A stretch of 64,000 bases of DNA, taken from Sphingobium cyanobacteriorum (lineage in GTDB: Bacteria; Pseudomonadota; Alphaproteobacteria; Sphingomonadales; Sphingomonadaceae). Positions 45,429-55,453 of the stretch are shown piece by piece. A model generated the notes under the pieces. It searched no databases and was not told the DNA's origin. It worked only from the letters and a program-made list of their open reading frames with translations. Within the stretch, counting starts at the first letter, position 1; each line of letters starts with the position of its first letter. The stretch is taken from NCBI RefSeq assembly GCF_030580935.1, contig NZ_JAUQOM010000001.1:248001-312000 (forward strand), written 5' to 3'. A program made the translations under genes and the position numbers.

Positions 45429-46196
45429 TCAGGCGCGCGGTATCAGCGTCGCGAATGCCTCCAGCATCAGGCCATGCGACAGTTCCGCCTCCATGCGGGC
45501 ACGAAGATGCGTGGTCAGCACTGTACGAGTGCGCCGCAGCATGGGCAGTGGCAGCGCGGCCAGCCGATCGGCATGGCTGCGCGCACGGTCCATCAGCGCA
45601 TCGGGGGCCAGCACTTCACCCACGATGCCCAGCGCCAGCGCTTCGGCCGCACCGATCTTTTGCCCGGTCAGCAGGAAATAGCGCCCGCGATTGGGGCCGA
45701 GCAGCATCGGCCAGATCGCCTGCACTCCGTCGCCTGGCACGACGCCGCCCGCCACATGCGCGATGTCGGCAAATTCGGCCGTATCCGCCGCGAGCACGAT
45801 ATCGCACAGCAGCGGCAATTCTGCATGGATATGCGCGGGCCCGTTAATGGCCGCGATCATCGGCACAGGCACACGCAGCAGATTGTCAAGCAGGGCCACG
45901 CCCTCGCGATGAACCCGCTCCCACATCAGGGCCATGTCGGTTTCGGGCGGGCCGGCCTGCATGTCCATATGCGCGCAGAAGGTGTCGCCGGTCGCGGTCA
46001 GGATGACGACCCGATTTTCGTCGTCGCGGGCGATGTCGGCGAACAATTCCCCCAGTTCGCGATGTAGCCCGTTGAGGGCGATGCCCCATAGCGCCTCGCC
46101 CCCGCGCGTATGCATTCGCACGGTCAGGCCGCCGCTGTCGCTGCGCTCGACATGCAGGCTGTCATACCGATGTTGATAGTCCGTCAGTCGCATCAT
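45429..46196 (-). CDS. Crotonase-family hydrolase resembling 6-oxocamphor hydrolase
   Basis: A 255-residue crotonase fold protein (start MMRLTDYQHRYDS, AGGAAAAG site). It is most like 6-oxocamphor hydrolase, which cleaves a C-C bond of a non-activated beta-diketone by a retro-Claisen step: ENRVVILTATGDTFCAH, VPGDGVQAIWPMLLGPNRGR, YFLLTGQK. Residues I recall as important in that enzyme (His45, His122, His145, Asp154, Glu244) have counterparts H45, H124, H147, D156 and E246. An ordinary enoyl-CoA hydratase is the alternative, but VPGDG with these histidines argues against it. Convergent with the SDR/P450 unit. Confidence 0.8.
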   Translation of the reverse strand: MMRLTDYQHRYDSLHVERSDSGGLTVRMHTRGGEALWGIALNGLHRELGELFADIARDDENRVVILTATGDTFCAHMDMQAGPPETDMALMWERVHREGVALLDNLLRVPVPMIAAINGPAHIHAELPLLCDIVLAADTAEFADIAHVAGGVVPGDGVQAIWPMLLGPNRGRYFLLTGQKIGAAEALALGIVGEVLAPDALMDRARSHADRLAALPLPMLRRTRTVLTTHLRARMEAELSHGLMLEAFATLIPRA

Positions 46197-46371
46197 CTTT
46201 TCCTGTCGCTCTATATTTGGCGTGTCTCTCGATATCCGGTCGCATCCGGTCCAGTGCACATGCAGGCCGGGCACCTGCGGAACGACGCACCGCTCAATCA
46301 TGCGCGCGCGGATGCATGGGGGCAATGGCCCTGGATCGAGAGCTTCCTGCGATGCGTTCGCCCGATGGCGG

Positions 46372-48378
46372 TCACACCGCTTCGACCGTGACGGGCAAGG
46401 CGGAAAAGGTCGGCATGCCCGTCAGCGTGTTGACCGCCCTGCTGCTGGTCAGGTCGTTGGCGTTCATATCGGCAAAACCGTGCGGCACGTTCATCACCCC
46501 GCGCGACAGCGTGGCGTCGATCCGCACGATGCCCCGCGTTTCGCCATGGGCGCTGCGCACGATCGCCATCGCCCCGTCTGCCAGCCCGGCCCCGGCCGCA
46601 TCGTCCGGGTTCATCATGATGCCCCCTTCCGCCCGGTCGGGGTTCACCCGCGAATTGAAATGATGGTGCAGCCGCCGCGATATCATGAGCAGCGGATCGT
46701 CCCGCACGGTCAGCGCGCCAAGCTGTTCGACCAGCGGCGCGGGCGCCAGCCGCCAACCGCCCACCGCATCGATCCGGTCGAGGAACCAGCCGAACGTCGC
46801 CCCGCTTTCCTGCACATAGCCGCTGTCCTTGACCTGCGCGAAGCTGGCCGGGCTGCCGGCGGTGACATGGGCCATGAAATCCTCGTCATTCGCGGCATCG
46901 GGGTCGATCCCCAAGGCGAGGTCATAGCCCAGCCGCTTGCCGATCTGCGCCAGCACCCACCATCCCGATCGCACGCCCGGCGGCGGCGGGACGAGCGCCT
47001 GGGTAAAGCTGGTCGCCACCGCCGGCGATATCATGTCGAGGCACATGGACACGTCCAGCCGCTCGAACTGGGCCTTGAGCGGCAGAACATGGGTGGAGAT
47101 GCGCGTGGTTTCGGTTTCCACCACGTCGAGCGTCGCGAGCACGTCGAGCCGGGCGAGCGCCGCTTTGGATCGCGCCGTTTCGGGCATGCACTGGACCAGC
47201 CCGCCGCTGAGGTTGATGAGCGCGCGCAGATGCCCCGCGTCGATTTCATCCGGCATCGCCGCAACGGGATATTCGCCGATCCAGCTCGACAATTCGGGGC
47301 GGCTGGCGGGACCGGGACGCACATGCCCTTCCGCCGGGGCGCTGGGAATGTCGCGCCGGTGCGCCTGCGTATGGAAGCCCGGATTGAACCACACGCCGCC
47401 TTCGCGGTCGAGCGAGCCGGTGATCGCCATCAGCGCGAGCGAGAGCCAGTGGACGACCCCGCCGGTGGATGACATCGACACGCCCGTCCCGCATTCGATT
47501 GCCAGGCGCCCGTTGCGCCGGACGGCGGCCAGCAGCGCGGTCAGTTCCGCCGGATCGAGGCCGGTCAGCCGTGCCGCCTGCGCCAGATCGAACGGTGCGG
47601 CCGCGCGGGCCAGCCGGTCGACATCCTGCGTATGGCGCGCGATATAATCATGGTCCGCGCCCTCGACCAGGATTTCGCGTACCAGAAAGGCCAGGATCGC
47701 ATGGTCCGATCCGGGGCGCGCCGTCAGGTGACGGGTTGCCTTGGTCGCGGTTTCCGTCCGGCGCGGATCGACCACCCACAGGTCCGCGCGGCTGGCCACG
47801 TCGCGCAGCAATTTGGTCGGATTGGAATGGACCGTCGCCTGCCCGTGCGACACCAGCGGATTGGCGCCGAAATAGATCAGCATCCGGCACCGATCGAAAT
47901 CCGGCTGGGTCAGCGCCATGGGTGAACCGGCGACCAGTTCGCCCGCGATGCTTTTGGGAATTGAATCGATCGTCTGGTCCGAATAGGCCTGCGGCGTGCC
48001 CATGGTCGCCGCCGCGCCACGCGCCGTCAGATAGAGCAGGCCGTCGAAGAAGGCGCCTGCGCCGATGAAAAAGCCGATCGCCTGCGGCCCCGACTCGGCG
48101 ATGATAGCCTTGAGCTTTCCGGCAAGGTCGTCGAGCATGTCGTCCCAGCCCGTTTCGACCTGTCGCCCCGCGCGGCGGACCAGCGGCGCCAGCAGGCGGT
48201 CGGGGCTGCGGTGGAATTCGGGCAGCAGGCGGCCCTTGTGGCAGGAATAGCCGCCGCTCAGCGGATGGTCGCGCTCGCCCCGGACGCTCAGCACGGTGTC
48301 ACCGTCAACGTCCGCGATCAGCCCGCAGGCCGAATTGCAGATCCGGCAATAGGTCTTTATCTGCTTGCTGGCCATCAT
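46372..48378 (-). CDS. Molybdopterin-dependent oxidoreductase (bis-MGD family)
   Basis: A 668-residue single-subunit member of the DMSO reductase family. A 4Fe-4S cluster motif is at the N terminus: C11, C14, C18 and C46 (YCRICNSACG ... YSCHKGR). MGD-binding stretches include IYFGANPLVSHGQATVHSNP, VVDPRRTETA and the C-terminal domain with INPDDAAGAGLADG-like MMNPDDAAGAGLADGAMAIV. No Tat signal, so cytoplasmic. The Mo ligand cannot be assigned. Family members oxidise formate, hydroxylate or hydrate carbon compounds; its place beside the crotonase suggests a role in the same catabolic route. Confidence 0.87.
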   Translation of the reverse strand: MMASKQIKTYCRICNSACGLIADVDGDTVLSVRGERDHPLSGGYSCHKGRLLPEFHRSPDRLLAPLVRRAGRQVETGWDDMLDDLAGKLKAIIAESGPQAIGFFIGAGAFFDGLLYLTARGAAATMGTPQAYSDQTIDSIPKSIAGELVAGSPMALTQPDFDRCRMLIYFGANPLVSHGQATVHSNPTKLLRDVASRADLWVVDPRRTETATKATRHLTARPGSDHAILAFLVREILVEGADHDYIARHTQDVDRLARAAAPFDLAQAARLTGLDPAELTALLAAVRRNGRLAIECGTGVSMSSTGGVVHWLSLALMAITGSLDREGGVWFNPGFHTQAHRRDIPSAPAEGHVRPGPASRPELSSWIGEYPVAAMPDEIDAGHLRALINLSGGLVQCMPETARSKAALARLDVLATLDVVETETTRISTHVLPLKAQFERLDVSMCLDMISPAVATSFTQALVPPPPGVRSGWWVLAQIGKRLGYDLALGIDPDAANDEDFMAHVTAGSPASFAQVKDSGYVQESGATFGWFLDRIDAVGGWRLAPAPLVEQLGALTVRDDPLLMISRRLHHHFNSRVNPDRAEGGIMMNPDDAAGAGLADGAMAIVRSAHGETRGIVRIDATLSRGVMNVPHGFADMNANDLTSSRAVNTLTGMPTFSALPVTVEAV

Positions 48379-48672
48379 ACTCTCCTCCGGTGCGCCTTTG
48401 GCATGCGCCGCATTCTAGGCGCTTTGGGCCAAGTCACCAGCGACCGCCTGATCTCGCAATCCTTGCCCCGTGAACATAGTACATTCGTGATATAGCAAGA
48501 GGCAAAGACAGATCACTGTCGACTTGAGAGATGGCGAAGATGAAATATCCTGTCGGACACGTTCAATTGATGTGTGACAAAGATTGCGTGAGCACTGTTC
48601 GGGCGGACATCGACCATGGCGTCGATGGATCGATACGATGGAACGAAACTATCAAGGACAAGGACAGGCGCC

Positions 48673-48966
48673 ATGACTGCGCATATGGTTTCGATGATTT
48701 ATTCCCGCGACAATAGCTGGATTGCGGAATATTCCGCCAACGTCCCGGCGATCATCGCCAAGCATGGCGGCAGCTACACATTCGTTTCGCGCGGCAAGGT
48801 CGAGGTGGCCGAAGGCGACCTGCCCGTCCCGTCTGGCGTAGGGACGTTCACTTTCCCATCGCGGCAGGCGATCCACGCTTTCCTCGAAAGCGAAGAATAT
48901 CGCCCCTATCTGGAACTGCGGCAGAAATATTCGACCAATCAGATACTGATGTTCGACGGCCGGTGA
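48673..48966 (+). CDS. DUF1330 family protein
   Basis: A 97-residue dimeric alpha-beta barrel (ferredoxin-like fold) protein: start MTAHMVSMIYSRDNSWIAEY, then VPAIIAKHGGSYTFVSRGKV, PSRQAIHAFLESEEYRPYLE. DUF1330/YciI-like proteins occur in degradation clusters and may be small isomerases or lyases. AGGACAGGCGCC precedes the ATG. Divergent from the Mo enzyme; the 294-bp gap between them should hold both promoters and shows no other convincing gene. Confidence 0.8.
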   Translation: MTAHMVSMIYSRDNSWIAEYSANVPAIIAKHGGSYTFVSRGKVEVAEGDLPVPSGVGTFTFPSRQAIHAFLESEEYRPYLELRQKYSTNQILMFDGR

Positions 48967-49076
48967 CACGCATGGACACAGGCGATGCACGCCGGGGCGG
49001 CGATGCAACCGTCATCGCCCCGCGCCGCCGCCGACCGGGCCGCGCGGCCCGACCATGTGCAGCAGGAGTGAGGTAG

Positions 49077-50249
49077 ATGAGCGGACTGTTTTCCGAACTG
49101 GCGATCAGCAAGATGGTTCTGCGCAACCGTTTCGTGTTGCCCGCAATGCAGCGCGGCATGGCGGTGCGTTATACCCCTACGCCGCAACTGATCGACTATT
49201 ATCATCGCATCGCCAGGGGCGGCGCCGCCCTTGTCATCACCGAATCGATCGCGATTGATCACCCCACCTCGACCGGCCATGACGGCTTTGTGATGATGAT
49301 CGACGACAGCCGCGCCCAGCCATGGACCACGCTGATCCAGGGGGTGAAGGCGGAAGGCGCGCATATTCTGGTCCAACTCAACCATAACGGCGCGTGCCGG
49401 GTGGAAAATAGCGGCGGCCCGCGTCCCGACCTGCCCTCGCTCAGCCCCAGCGGCCTGATGCGGGCAGGTCAGGCCAATGGCCGCGCCGCCACGCGCGCGG
49501 AACTGGCCGAAATCCGCGACGGTTATGTGTCCAGTGCGTTGGCCGCGCGCCGCTTCGGCGCCGACGGGGTGGAGGTGCACTGTGCCCATGGCTATCTGCT
49601 CGACCAGTTTCTGTGGCACGAAACCAACCTGCGGACCGACGACTATGGCGGCGCCACGATCGCCGAGCGCGCGCGCTTCCCGGCCGAGGTGATCCGCGCG
49701 ATCCGCGCCGCGACCGATGATGATTTCGTCATCAGCGTGCGCTTTTCGCAGTGGAAGGAGGTCGATTACGACGCCAAAATCGTCGATTCGCCCGAAGAAC
49801 TGGGCGCCATGATCAAGGTGCTGCGGGACGCAGGCGCCGACCTGTTCCACGCATCGACCCGCCGCTTCTACAAACCCGAATGGCCTGGCAGCACGCTGAA
49901 CCTCGCCGGCTGGGCCAGGACGCTGACGGATGCGCCGGTCATCACCGTCGGATCGGTCGGCGTGACCATCGACATCATGGACACCATCTATTCCGAAAAG
50001 CCGGTCGACAGCGATACCGAACGCGCGATCCTGACGCTGGAATCGATGTTCGAGGAAGGCCAGTTCGATCTGGTCGCGGTCGGCCGCAGCATGATGGCGG
50101 ACCCCGACTGGGTGAGCAAAATCCAGCAGCGGGCGTTCGATGCGGTGATCCCGTTCCGGCGCGAACTGGTCAGGCAATCGCTTCAGGAATGGGATGATTC
50201 CGTGATCCGTTCGTCATCGCTCGCCCATGGATCGGAAAGCGCGAACTAG
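49077..50249 (+). CDS. Old Yellow Enzyme-type NADH:flavin oxidoreductase
   Basis: A 390-residue TIM-barrel FMN protein: LRNRFVLPAMQRGMAVRYTP, VQLNHNGACRVEN, GADGVEVHCAHGYLLDQFLW, NLRTDDYGGATIAERARF, and VAVGRSMMADPDW near the end. The family reduces activated C=C bonds of enones. No N-terminal-type FeS extension is present, so it is a classic single-domain ene-reductase. AGGTAG precedes the ATG. It could reduce an unsaturated ketone in the route started by the P450. Confidence 0.92.
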   Translation: MSGLFSELAISKMVLRNRFVLPAMQRGMAVRYTPTPQLIDYYHRIARGGAALVITESIAIDHPTSTGHDGFVMMIDDSRAQPWTTLIQGVKAEGAHILVQLNHNGACRVENSGGPRPDLPSLSPSGLMRAGQANGRAATRAELAEIRDGYVSSALAARRFGADGVEVHCAHGYLLDQFLWHETNLRTDDYGGATIAERARFPAEVIRAIRAATDDDFVISVRFSQWKEVDYDAKIVDSPEELGAMIKVLRDAGADLFHASTRRFYKPEWPGSTLNLAGWARTLTDAPVITVGSVGVTIDIMDTIYSEKPVDSDTERAILTLESMFEEGQFDLVAVGRSMMADPDWVSKIQQRAFDAVIPFRRELVRQSLQEWDDSVIRSSSLAHGSESAN

Positions 50250-50553
50250 GGCCGGGGCGATCCCGGCGGCGGCACGATGGCCATGTTTCCATCCATCATC
50301 CAAGATTTCATGACAGGTCCGGGTTGCAGATTCGAGTCCCTGCGAGGGGACAGAAGCAGGGCGACCGGCCGTGGCCATCTTGCCAGATAAATCGCTGATT
50401 TTCCAATGGGACGGGCAATGCACTGGCATTGCCTGAGGCGAAATTGACAGCGCCTCCTTCGCCAGCAACATCCTTCCATCAAATTGTGACTGCGGATCAA
50501 AGGCCTGTGGATTTTGCCGCGACGCCGCGCCAGTCTGCGCGCGGGGGGACGAC
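50250..50553. other. Gene-free gap before hscC
   Basis: About 300 bp without a convincing gene. It includes a T-arm-like string (GCAGATTCGAGTCCCTGC, about 50325-50342) that resembles a tRNA 3' part, but no other tRNA arm is present. The hscC promoter must be in the right half. Confidence 0.5.
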
Positions 50554-52260
50554 ATGATTCTCGGTATCGATCTTGGGACGACGAACAGCGCGGTTGCGAT
50601 CTGGAAGGATGGGGTGCCGACGCTCATCCCCAATGCGCTGGGCGACTGGCTGACGCCGTCGGTCGTCAGTCTGGATGCGGACGGCACCGTCCATGTCGGC
50701 GCGACCGCGCGCGACCGGATGACGACCGACCCCGACCGCACGGTCGCGAGCTTCAAACGCTATATGGGGACGCAGCGCCGCGCGACGCTCGGCCGGCAGG
50801 ACTATGCGCCGGAGGAACTGTCGGCTTTTGTCCTGCGATCGCTCAAGGCCGATGCGGAAGCCTTTTGCGGCGCGCCGGTCAGCGACGCGGTCATCACCGT
50901 TCCCGCCTATTTCAACGATCGCCAGCGCAAGGCGACACGGCAGGCGGGCGAACTGGCGGGGCTGACCGTGCGCCGGCTGATCAACGAGCCAACCGCCGCC
51001 GCGCTCGCCTTCGGCGTGCATAGCCGCGACGAGCATGAACCTTTCCTGGTGTTCGACCTGGGCGGCGGCACGTTCGACGTGTCGATCGTGGAAATGTTCG
51101 ACGGCATTGTCGAGGTGCGCGCATCGTCGGGCGACAATCATCTGGGCGGTGACGATTTCAACGACTGCATCGTCGCCCTCGCCCGCCCGGCGATCGACCC
51201 GGACGGGGCGCTGGCGGCAGCAGACCCGCAACTGGTCGAGGCACGGCTGAGCGCGGCGGCCGAGGATGTGAAGCGCGCGCTGTCGGTCGCGGACGAGGCC
51301 GAGTTCGTCCTGGTCGTGGGCCAGGAGCGCCGCACCAGCCGCATCACCGCCCAGGCGCTGGAGGAACAGGCGCAGGGGCTGCTGACGCGGCTGCGCGATC
51401 CGGTGCTGCGGTCGCTGCGCGATTCCGACATCGACGTAAAGGCGCTGAGCGAGGTGGTGCTGGTCGGCGGCGCGACGCGGATGCCGATCGTGCGCAAGGC
51501 GATCACCCGCATGTTCGGCCGCTTCCCCAACAGCAGCGTCCATCCCGACCATGCCGTCGCGCTGGGCGCGGCGGTGCAGGCCGGGCTGCTGGAAAAGGAC
51601 GCCGCGCTGGACGAAATCCGGCTGACCGATGTGTGCCCCTTCACTTTGGGGGTCAATCATTCGGAGCGCGACGCGCGCGGTCATATGCATCATGGCCTGT
51701 TTTCACCGATCATCGAGCGCAACACAGCGATCCCGGTAAGCCGGGTCGAACGCTATCAGACGATGGCCGACAATCAGCGGCATATCGAATTCGGCATCTA
51801 TCAGGGCGAGGCGCGCGAAGTGTCCTCCAACGTCAAGCTGGGGTCGATCAGCATCCCGGTGCCGCCCCGCGCCGCCGGCGAAGTCGTGGTCGATTGCCGC
51901 TTCAGCTATGACAGCAGCGGCCTGCTGGAGGTCGATGTGGTGGTGCCGGAAACGGGCCAGACCCGCAATCTGGTGATCGTGGACGAAAGCGACCGCCGAT
52001 CCGAAAAGGAACTGGCGGAGCGTCGTGCGCGGCTGAGCGCGCTCAAATTCCATCCGCGCGACGGGCAGGAAAATGTCGCGGCGCTGGCGCGTGCGCGCAA
52101 GGGCTATGAAGCCTTTATCGGCGAGCGGCGCGAAGCGATAGGCCACTGGATCACGCGCTTCCAGTCCGCGCTGGAAACGCAGGACGGCAGGCTGATCATC
52201 GAGGAACGAAGGCTGCTGATCCAGAATCTGGACCGGATCGAGCAGGATTACGGCCTGTGA
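50554..52260 (+). CDS. hscC: Hsp70 family chaperone HscC
   Basis: A 568-residue DnaK paralogue of the HscC (Hsp62) type. ATPase motifs: MILGIDLGTTNSAVAIWKDG, VITVPAYFNDRQRKATRQAG, FLVFDLGGGTFDVSIVEMF, VVLVGGATRMPIVRKAI. The substrate domain is shorter than in DnaK and the C-terminal lid ends with RIEQDYGL, as in HscC. HscC acts with specialised J proteins rather than DnaJ; the next gene overlaps by GTGA and encodes such a partner. Confidence 0.93.
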   Translation: MILGIDLGTTNSAVAIWKDGVPTLIPNALGDWLTPSVVSLDADGTVHVGATARDRMTTDPDRTVASFKRYMGTQRRATLGRQDYAPEELSAFVLRSLKADAEAFCGAPVSDAVITVPAYFNDRQRKATRQAGELAGLTVRRLINEPTAAALAFGVHSRDEHEPFLVFDLGGGTFDVSIVEMFDGIVEVRASSGDNHLGGDDFNDCIVALARPAIDPDGALAAADPQLVEARLSAAAEDVKRALSVADEAEFVLVVGQERRTSRITAQALEEQAQGLLTRLRDPVLRSLRDSDIDVKALSEVVLVGGATRMPIVRKAITRMFGRFPNSSVHPDHAVALGAAVQAGLLEKDAALDEIRLTDVCPFTLGVNHSERDARGHMHHGLFSPIIERNTAIPVSRVERYQTMADNQRHIEFGIYQGEAREVSSNVKLGSISIPVPPRAAGEVVVDCRFSYDSSGLLEVDVVVPETGQTRNLVIVDESDRRSEKELAERRARLSALKFHPRDGQENVAALARARKGYEAFIGERREAIGHWITRFQSALETQDGRLIIEERRLLIQNLDRIEQDYGL

Positions 52261-54044
52261 CCCCGCAGGCCGCGTGGCGGCTGCTGGGGATTGCCGCGAC
52301 GCAGGACCGCAAGGCGATCCGCAGCGCCTATGCCGCGCGGTTGCGCGCGATCGACCCGGACGCGGATCGTGACGGCTTCGCCGCGCTGCGCACAGCGCGC
52401 GACCTGGCGCTGGCGCTGGTGGCGCAGACGGACGTGACCGTTGCGGAAGAGGACGCATCCCGGCCAGACGGGGTTGATGGTGTGACCGTCACACTCCCCG
52501 CCCCCGCCCTGCCGCTGACGGCGCCGGTCGTTGCCATCGGGCAAGGCGAAGCGGCGGAATTTTCCCTCCCCGCGCCCGTGTCGCAGGACGAATGGCAGGC
52601 GCCGCTGCTGACGCAGGATTATCGCGCGCCGGGCGACGCGGACGATGCCATCGACCTTGCCATTCCCGACTGGACCAGCGCGCCGCCGCATGAGGTGGAG
52701 GCGTTCGACGCCGACCGGCCCGACCATGCGCTCCACGCCCTGCTCTATCCCGATCCTGATGCGGATACCCAGCAGGCGGCGATGACCCAGGCCGATATGG
52801 ATGCCGGCGCGGCGCTGATCGACCGCCTCCATGCCGATGCGCAGCAGGGCGCGATCGACCTGCATGACCGCACCGAAAACTGGCTGGCCAATGTGCTGGC
52901 CGGTGCGTGGCCGCGATCGCACCCGCTGCTCGCCCATGCCGCCGGCCGGTTCGGCTGGGCCGCGCGCGAAGGGCAGATCGATGCCCCGCCCGCGATCGAC
53001 TATATCAACCGCCGTCTGGCGTCCGAGCGGTTCGCGGACGCGGTGCAGGAGAAGGGCCATCCACTGCATGGCGCGTGGAAGCAATTGTCCAAGCCGACCC
53101 GCGCCGGGCAGAGCCGGGCGATCTGGTGGGAAGGGCACAAGATCGACGACCTTCTGGCAACCATCCGCCGCGATTATCCTGAATTGGAGCAGCGGCTGGA
53201 CTGGCATAGGGTGGCGATGTGGGATAGCCGGCGCGACACTCCGCGATCGACCAAGGGGGCGATCTTCATGGTCGTCGTGGCCATCCAGCTTATCGCCGTC
53301 GTGGCGCGTTGCGTGGGAGACAAGGCACCGGATCAGGACAGCTATGCGCCGCTGACGACCCAGAGCGTCACGCCGGCAACCCAGCCTTTGCCCGTTTCCG
53401 TGCCCCCGCGCAGACCCGGCGGCCTTGGCGATTTCGATGCCGATGTGAAGGCCGCCCTGCTCGCCGCCTTCGGCCCGGACATGACAGTCAAAACGCTTAA
53501 GAACGACGCACAACTGGTCTATCAGATGTTCGAGAGCAACTGGCGCATCAGCCTGGATATGGATCGCACCCGCGCCCAATATATCGCGACGATGGAAGGC
53601 CTGATGCGCGAGCGGTACGGGTTGTTGGCGCGGCAGGCCGGCGGCGCGGCACTGGTGGCATATCAGCGGCAACGACTGCGCGAAGAGCGGCTGCTCAAGG
53701 ATGAGCATTGGAAACACTGTGCCGAGAGCAGCAATAGCGGGCGATTACCCGACATTGTGCATATTCCCGCCGACAAGCGCGCAAAGGCGCGCGCCAGCAT
53801 TGCCAAGCTGATCCTGGCCATGCCTGCCAATCCGGCGCCCCCGCCATCGGGGGGGACGTTCAGCGTGCCCGGTCCGATCGTGGAAAAGACCATGGCCGGA
53901 TCAGGATTGCCACTCGACCGGGTGCAGGCAACTTTCCAGGGCCAGGGTAGCGACCGCGAGAAATGCCTGTCGCATATCGCGCTGCTGGACGCCACGCTGG
54001 AAGCCAATGCAGAAACCCAATCCGCGATATTGCCGCATATTTGA
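52257..54044 (+). CDS. Divergent J-domain membrane protein, HscC partner
   Basis: A 595-residue protein with GTG start (GTGA overlap with hscC). Residues about 1-60 fold like a J-domain (PQAAWRLLGIAATQDRKAIR, AYAARLRAI DPDADRDGFAAL) but the HPD tripeptide reads DPD in IDPDADRD. One transmembrane segment lies at about 339-355 (IFMVVVAIQLIAVVARCV). The remainder is unassigned and carries a C-terminal helical domain with a likely disulfide pair. E. coli HscC also works with membrane-bound J-like proteins (DjlB/DjlC), so this is the plausible co-chaperone. Confidence 0.78.
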   Translation: MTPQAAWRLLGIAATQDRKAIRSAYAARLRAIDPDADRDGFAALRTARDLALALVAQTDVTVAEEDASRPDGVDGVTVTLPAPALPLTAPVVAIGQGEAAEFSLPAPVSQDEWQAPLLTQDYRAPGDADDAIDLAIPDWTSAPPHEVEAFDADRPDHALHALLYPDPDADTQQAAMTQADMDAGAALIDRLHADAQQGAIDLHDRTENWLANVLAGAWPRSHPLLAHAAGRFGWAAREGQIDAPPAIDYINRRLASERFADAVQEKGHPLHGAWKQLSKPTRAGQSRAIWWEGHKIDDLLATIRRDYPELEQRLDWHRVAMWDSRRDTPRSTKGAIFMVVVAIQLIAVVARCVGDKAPDQDSYAPLTTQSVTPATQPLPVSVPPRRPGGLGDFDADVKAALLAAFGPDMTVKTLKNDAQLVYQMFESNWRISLDMDRTRAQYIATMEGLMRERYGLLARQAGGAALVAYQRQRLREERLLKDEHWKHCAESSNSGRLPDIVHIPADKRAKARASIAKLILAMPANPAPPPSGGTFSVPGPIVEKTMAGSGLPLDRVQATFQGQGSDREKCLSHIALLDATLEANAETQSAILPHI

Positions 54045-54140
54045 TCGGTTGAACGTGCGATCGGCTGCGCGCACCCTTGCGTCCGATCCAAAAGCGCGCC
54101 AATCAGCCAGCCAAACAGGGCAAAAGAGGATAATGGGCGG

Positions 54141-55367
54141 ATGAGCTATTATGACGTTCTGATCGTAGGGGCCGGTCATGCAGGCGCGCAGGCGGGGATC
54201 GCGCTGCGGCAGGCAGGGTTTGAGGGCAGCGTCGCGATGATCGGCGATGAACAATATCCGCCCTATGAACGTCCGCCATTGTCCAAGGAATATTTCGCCG
54301 GGGACAAGAGCTTCGACCGCATCCTGATCCGCCCCGCATCCTTCTGGGAAGAGCGCAAGATCGACATGCTGCTGGGCCGGCGGGTCAGGAGCATCGATCC
54401 GGTCGGCAAGTTCGTGACCGCAGGCGACGAGGAGATCGGCTATGGCAAGTTGATCTGGTGCACAGGCGGCACCCCGCGCACATTGACATGCAACGGTGCG
54501 GATGCGCCCAACGTTCATGCCGTGCGCCGTCGCGACGATGTCGACGCGATGATGGCGACGCTTGATTCGGTCAGTCATGTCACCATCATCGGCGGCGGCT
54601 ATATCGGGCTGGAGGCAGCGGCGGTGCTGTCGAAGTTCGGCAAGCGCGTCGTGCTGCTGGAAGCGCTGGACCGGGTGCTGGCGCGGGTGGCGGGCGAGGA
54701 TCTGTCGCGCTTCTACGAGGCGGAGCACCGCGCCCATGGCGTCGACCTGCGGACCGGGGCGCGGATGGACTGCATCGAAGTCACCGATGGGAAGGCAACC
54801 GCCGTACTGATGCAGGATGGCGAACGGATCGCGACCGACATGGTGATCGTGGGCATCGGCATCATCCCCGAAACCGGCCCGCTGATCGCGGCGGGCGCGG
54901 CCGGCGGCAATGGCGTGGACGTGGACGCCTTCTGCCGCACGTCCCTGCCCGACATCTATGCCGTGGGCGATTGCGCGTCGCACGCCAACCGATTTGCCGG
55001 GGGCGCGCAGATGCGCCTGGAATCGGTGCAGAACGCCAATGACCAGGCAAAAGTCGCGGTGGCCCATATCCTGGGCAAGGAAGAAGCCTATGACGCCGTG
55101 CCCTGGTTCTGGTCGAACCAATATGACCTGAAGCTCCAGACGGTGGGGCTTTCGACCGGCTTCGACCAGACAGTGCTGCGCGGCGATCCGGCCACGCGCA
55201 GTTTCTCGGTCGTTTACCTGAAGGGCGGCAAGGTGATCGCGCTCGATTGCGTCAACATGGTCAAGGATTATGTCCAGGGCCGCGCGCATGTCCTGTCCGG
55301 CGCGGCGCTGGACGTTGCGCAACTGGCCGATGCCAGCGTGCCGCTCAAGGAAGTGGGACTCGCCTGA
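54141..55367 (+). CDS. FAD-dependent ferredoxin reductase (putidaredoxin reductase type)
   Basis: A 408-residue pyridine nucleotide-disulfide-type reductase: FAD motif [36 protein letters not shown] motif [20 protein letters not shown], and [15 protein letters not shown]. This is the reductase that passes NADH electrons to a [2Fe-2S] ferredoxin for P450s or Rieske oxygenases. The P450 at 43 kb is the obvious client. It is separated from that cluster by hscC and its J partner. A terminator hairpin follows at 55454. Confidence 0.92.
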   Translation: MSYYDVLIVGAGHAGAQAGIALRQAGFEGSVAMIGDEQYPPYERPPLSKEYFAGDKSFDRILIRPASFWEERKIDMLLGRRVRSIDPVGKFVTAGDEEIGYGKLIWCTGGTPRTLTCNGADAPNVHAVRRRDDVDAMMATLDSVSHVTIIGGGYIGLEAAAVLSKFGKRVVLLEALDRVLARVAGEDLSRFYEAEHRAHGVDLRTGARMDCIEVTDGKATAVLMQDGERIATDMVIVGIGIIPETGPLIAAGAAGGNGVDVDAFCRTSLPDIYAVGDCASHANRFAGGAQMRLESVQNANDQAKVAVAHILGKEEAYDAVPWFWSNQYDLKLQTVGLSTGFDQTVLRGDPATRSFSVVYLKGGKVIALDCVNMVKDYVQGRAHVLSGAALDVAQLADASVPLKEVGLA

Positions 55368-55453
55368 CGGGCGCGGCGTCCGTTCGCTTGCCTGCCGGGG
55401 GCGAACGGCGCGCGGCCATTGCCCAACGTGGCAGATGAGCAGGGATAAGACAG

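Noticed and set aside
48531..48716. Small plus-strand frame starting MAKMKYPVGHVQ
   Set aside because: It overlaps the better DUF1330 start, shows no family character, and is probably leader DNA.
50320..50350. A T-arm-like string considered as a third tRNA fragment
   Set aside because: Only one arm is present and no intact tRNA in the window matches; probably chance.
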